Shown here piece after piece: positions 61,757 to 64,000 of a stretch of 64,000 nucleotides of DNA. The stretch is from the NCBI RefSeq assembly GCF_014656215.1, contig NZ_BNBZ01000035.1:1-64000 (forward strand), written 5' to 3'. The notes beneath the pieces were generated by a model. The model saw only the letters and a list, made by a program, of their open reading frames with translations. It had not been told where the DNA came from and did no database searches. A program made the position numbers and the translations under genes. Every line of letters starts with the position of its first letter. The stretch's first letter is position 1. The stretch is from Streptomyces zaomyceticus. GTDB lineage: Bacteria > Actinomycetota > Actinomycetes > Streptomycetales > Streptomycetaceae.

Positions 61757-61935
61757 GGCAACGGGCAGGTCTTCGGACTCGCGGGCACGCCTGCCGGTCT
61801 CCCGGCGGGCACCTAATGGCCGTCGCTTCCCAGGACCGCTGTCCGGTCCCAGTGCGTATGACGGCGGTCGTTCCCGCTCACCGCTGCGGGGCAGTCCCGG
61901 ATTTCCACCGGGTTCCCTCTTACGACGCATCCTGT
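61757..61935 (-). ncRNA. Cobalamin (AdoCbl) riboswitch controlling metE
   Basis: On the minus strand, after GGGAACCCGGTGGAAATCCG and GACTGCCCCGCAGCGGTGA, about 120 bases lead to the B12 box (GAGTCCGAAGACCTGCC, complement of 61764-61780), all in canonical order. About 180 bases separate it from the metE start and hold the expression platform. Binding of adenosylcobalamin would switch metE off. Confidence 0.9.
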
Positions 61936-62087
61936 CTGGCGGACAGGGCGAACCAGCTGCACGCGCCAGAGTAGGGGGACCGGTCGCTCAGCGGCGAGTG
62001 GCGTCCATCCTTCGGACGATGCCATGAGACGTCGAGCGTCGGCGAGTTCCGTGCGCCGTGGCGCGGGGGCCGCCCCCGTCGAAGCAG

Positions 62088-62121
62088 GGAGGGCGGGAAG
62101 CCTCCACGCCTCCCGCCCTCC
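62088..62121. terminator. Hairpin after the hydroxyacyl-CoA dehydrogenase gene
   Basis: GGAGGGCGGGA pairs with TCCCGCCCTCC (11 bp, loop of 12), 55 bases beyond the stop on the minus strand. Confidence 0.75.
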
Positions 62122-62175
62122 TCGCGCGCCGCGCACCGGACCCTCACCCGGTGCCTCCGGCGCCGCCCGGGGCCC

Positions 62176-63141
62176 TCAGCCCGGGCTACCGGGTCTCTCC
62201 TCCCGGTCGTACACGTGGAACCCGTGTCCCGTCTTGCGGCCCAGCAGTCCCGCCTCCACCATCCGCAGGAGCAGCGGCGGCGGGGCGTACAGGGGTTCCT
62301 TGAACTCGTCGTAGAGGGACTCGGCGATGGAGGCGACGGTGTCCAGGCCGATGAGGTCGGCCAGCTTCAGCGGTCCCATGGGGTGGGCGCAGCCCAGCTC
62401 CATGCCGCGGTCGACGTCGGCGGCGGTGGCGAAGCCGGACTCGGTCATGCGGATCGCGGAGAGCAGGTACGGGACGAGGAGGGCGTTGACGACGAAGCCG
62501 GCCCGGTCCCCGGAGCGGATGACGGTCTTGCCGAGCGTGCGGGTGGCGAAGTCCGTGACGGCTGCCGCCACTTCGGCGGCGGTGTGCAGGGTGGTGACCA
62601 CCTCGACGAGCGGCAGGACGGGGACGGGGTTGAAGAAGTGGAGTCCGACGACCCGGTCGGCACGCCCGGTGGCCCTGCCGAGACGCATCACGGGGAGGGA
62701 GGAGGTGTTCGTGGCCAGGATGGCCGCCGGGTCGGCGACGATCTTGTCGAGTGCGGCGAACACCCCCGTCTTGGCGTCGGTGTCCTCGGTGACGGCCTCG
62801 ACGACGAGCTGCCGGTCGGCCAGGTCGGTGAGTTCCGCGGTGACGGTGATCCGGTCGAGGGCGGCCTCGGCGGAGGCGCGGTCGAGCGTGCCGCGCCGGG
62901 CGGCGCGTTCGAGGGAGGCGGCGATCCGCTCGCGGGCCGCGGTGGCGGCGGCGCGGGTGGCCTCGCAGAGCACGGTGTCGAGTCCCGCTCGCGCGCACAC
63001 CTCGGCGATGCCGGCGCCCATCCGGCCGCCGCCGACGACGCCCATGCGGCGGATGCCGGCGGCGTCCGACGTACCCGCGTCGCTCGTACCTGCGGGGCTC
63101 ATGCCCGCGGTGCCCGCGTCGCTCGTGCCTGCGGCGCTCAT
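62176..63141 (-). CDS. 3-hydroxyacyl-CoA (3-hydroxybutyryl-CoA) dehydrogenase
   Basis: 321 residues from ATG 63141, which overlaps the malate synthase stop (ATGA). A low-complexity 25-residue N-tail (SAAGTSDAGTAG...) precedes the NAD fold MGVVGGGRMGAGIAEVCARA, catalytic block VGLHFFNPVPVLPLVEVVTT, and C-domain FVVNALLVPYLLSAIRM and MGPLKLADLIGLDTV. Oxidises 3-hydroxyacyl-CoA in beta-oxidation or PHB-type pathways. Internal ATG at 63102 is an alternative start created by a tandem repeat. Confidence 0.9.
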   Translation of the reverse strand: MSAAGTSDAGTAGMSPAGTSDAGTSDAAGIRRMGVVGGGRMGAGIAEVCARAGLDTVLCEATRAAATAARERIAASLERAARRGTLDRASAEAALDRITVTAELTDLADRQLVVEAVTEDTDAKTGVFAALDKIVADPAAILATNTSSLPVMRLGRATGRADRVVGLHFFNPVPVLPLVEVVTTLHTAAEVAAAVTDFATRTLGKTVIRSGDRAGFVVNALLVPYLLSAIRMTESGFATAADVDRGMELGCAHPMGPLKLADLIGLDTVASIAESLYDEFKEPLYAPPPLLLRMVEAGLLGRKTGHGFHVYDREERPGSPG

Positions 63142-63151
63142 GCTCGCGGCT
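63074..63151. repeat. 39-bp tandem duplication over the start of the dehydrogenase gene
   Basis: Copies 63074-63112 and 63113-63151 share cccgcgtcgctcgt and gcctgcgg plus gctcatg. It encodes a duplicated TSDAG peptide and provides two in-frame ATG codons (63141 and 63102). Confidence 0.85.
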
Positions 63152-64000
63152 CCGTGACCGTGGTGCGGACGAGGTGGCGGGCGTACGCCTCTGGGGTGAA
63201 GAAGAGCGGCAGCTCGGCGGCGAGCGCGGTCCTCTCGAACAGCTCGCGGACCTCGTCGAGCGCGGCCCACGGATACTCGGCACCGAGCCCGGCCAGCTCC
63301 TCGTCGAGCAGCCGCAGCACGGTTTCCCGGTCGGTCACCCGGTGGCGCAGCCACTGCCAGATCTGGACGCGGGCGATCTCGGCGGTGGCGGCGTCCTCCA
63401 TCAGCCCGTCGAGTGCGACGGCCCCCTGGCCGCGCAGCCAGGCGGCGAAGTAGCGCAGCGCCACCGCGATGTTGGTGCGGACGCCGTCCTCGGTCGGCGG
63501 GCCGCTGATCCGGCGTACGGAGAGCAGGTCGGTCGCCGTGGTCTCGACGTCGTCCCGGGTCCGACGGATCTGCTCGGGGCGGTCGCCCAGTACGCCGTCG
63601 AAGACCTCACGGCAGACCGGAACGAGCCCCGGGTGGGCCACCCAGGAACCGTCGAAGCCGTCCTCCGCCTCCCGCTCCTTGTCGAGCCGCACCTTGGCGA
63701 GGGCGGCCTCGTGCGCGGCCGGGTCCCCGCTCGGCACCTGGGCGGCCATCCCGCCGATGGCGTGGGCGCCCCGCCGGTGGCAGGTGCGTACCAGAAGCTC
63801 CGTGTAGGCGCGCATGAACGGGGCGGTCATGGTGACCTGCGCCCGGTCGGGGAGCAGGAAGTCCGTGCGGTGTCCGAAGGTCTTGATCAGGCTGAACAGG
63901 TAGTCCCAGCGACCGGCGTTGAGACCGGCACTGTGCTCGCGCAGCTCGTGGAGGATCTCCTCCATCTGGAACGCGGCGGTGATCGTCTCGATGAGGACGG
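63138..64000 (-). CDS. aceB: Malate synthase A, partial (N-terminus outside the window)
   Basis: Only the C-terminal ~287 residues are present; the gene runs in from beyond 64000. Recognisable blocks: NAGRWDYLFSLIKTFGHRTD, MTAPFMRAYTELLVRTCHRR, AIGGMAAQVP, DGSWVAHPGLVPV and final LAAELPLFFTPEAYARHL. Condenses glyoxylate with acetyl-CoA to malate (glyoxylate cycle, allantoin use). Overlaps the dehydrogenase start by ATGA, so both are translated from one mRNA. Confidence 0.93.
   Translation of the reverse strand, partial: VLIETITAAFQMEEILHELREHSAGLNAGRWDYLFSLIKTFGHRTDFLLPDRAQVTMTAPFMRAYTELLVRTCHRRGAHAIGGMAAQVPSGDPAAHEAALAKVRLDKEREAEDGFDGSWVAHPGLVPVCREVFDGVLGDRPEQIRRTRDDVETTATDLLSVRRISGPPTEDGVRTNIAVALRYFAAWLRGQGAVALDGLMEDAATAEIARVQIWQWLRHRVTDRETVLRLLDEELAGLGAEYPWAALDEVRELFERTALAAELPLFFTPEAYARHLVRTTVTEPRA

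Overview
The window is a chromosome segment of a Streptomyces or a very close relative. The evidence is very high GC with strong third-position bias, many GTG starts, 4-base ATGA/GTGA overlaps between genes, long antisense open frames, and characteristic families: ALF-repeat proteins, an ECF sigma factor of SigK type with its anti-sigma factor, RsbW-like ATPases, MsiK-type sugar importers without their own ATPase, and a LitR-like B12 regulator. No rRNA, tRNA or CRISPR array is apparent. It is accessory-rich on the left and more metabolic on the right.

Layout. 1-7.5 kb: the tail of an IS5-type transposase, a secreted ricin-type lectin, an ALF-repeat protein, then a 1329-residue secreted ALF/coiled-coil polymorphic toxin whose stop codon overlaps the start of its presumed immunity gene. 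7.5-19 kb: a transmembrane Ser/Thr kinase with a coupled partner, a DUF4240 protein, a PAS/GAF/SpoIIE/HATPase regulator whose phosphatase domain lacks key acidic residues, a SigK/RskA pair, an RsbW-like protein, a His/Trp-rich secreted protein and a MerR regulator with a leaderless promoter. 19-25 kb: orphan immunity-type genes (DUF1963, SUKH-like) and a chimeric, decayed transposase, interrupted by a ROK sugar kinase and manA.

20.6-37.1 kb holds a dispersed beta-mannan pathway: secreted GH5 mannanase with two CBM10 modules, an ABC sugar importer, GH2 beta-mannosidase, ROK kinase and mannose-6-phosphate isomerase, with two paralogous LacI regulators. The perfect palindrome GACAACGTTGTC lies upstream of the kinase/manA genes and of the mannanase, and again inside the mannosidase gene. 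A one-mismatch copy lies inside the sugar-binding-protein gene. A second motif, TTKACCGGTTCA, covers both -35 regions between mannosidase and importer.

37.3-52 kb looks light- and oxidant-related: an Fe-S photolyase, an Old Yellow Enzyme with a divergent MarR, a frameshifted sulfatase, an SDR, and a translationally coupled operon (ECF sigma, FAD oxidoreductase, DUF1365, cyclopropane-synthase-like methyltransferase, DUF1295, hydrolase) divergent from an SRPBCC protein and a LitR/CarH-like MerR-B12 regulator. The operon resembles the proteobacterial ChrR/sigma-E singlet-oxygen lipid cluster, with a cobalamin photoreceptor in place of ChrR.

52-64 kb: a branched-chain-amino-acid-type ABC importer in which two permeases and one ATPase are fused, a methyltransferase, a probable second TsaD behind a Nur-box-like operator, metE under a cobalamin riboswitch, and 3-hydroxyacyl-CoA dehydrogenase overlapping malate synthase, which runs off the right edge.
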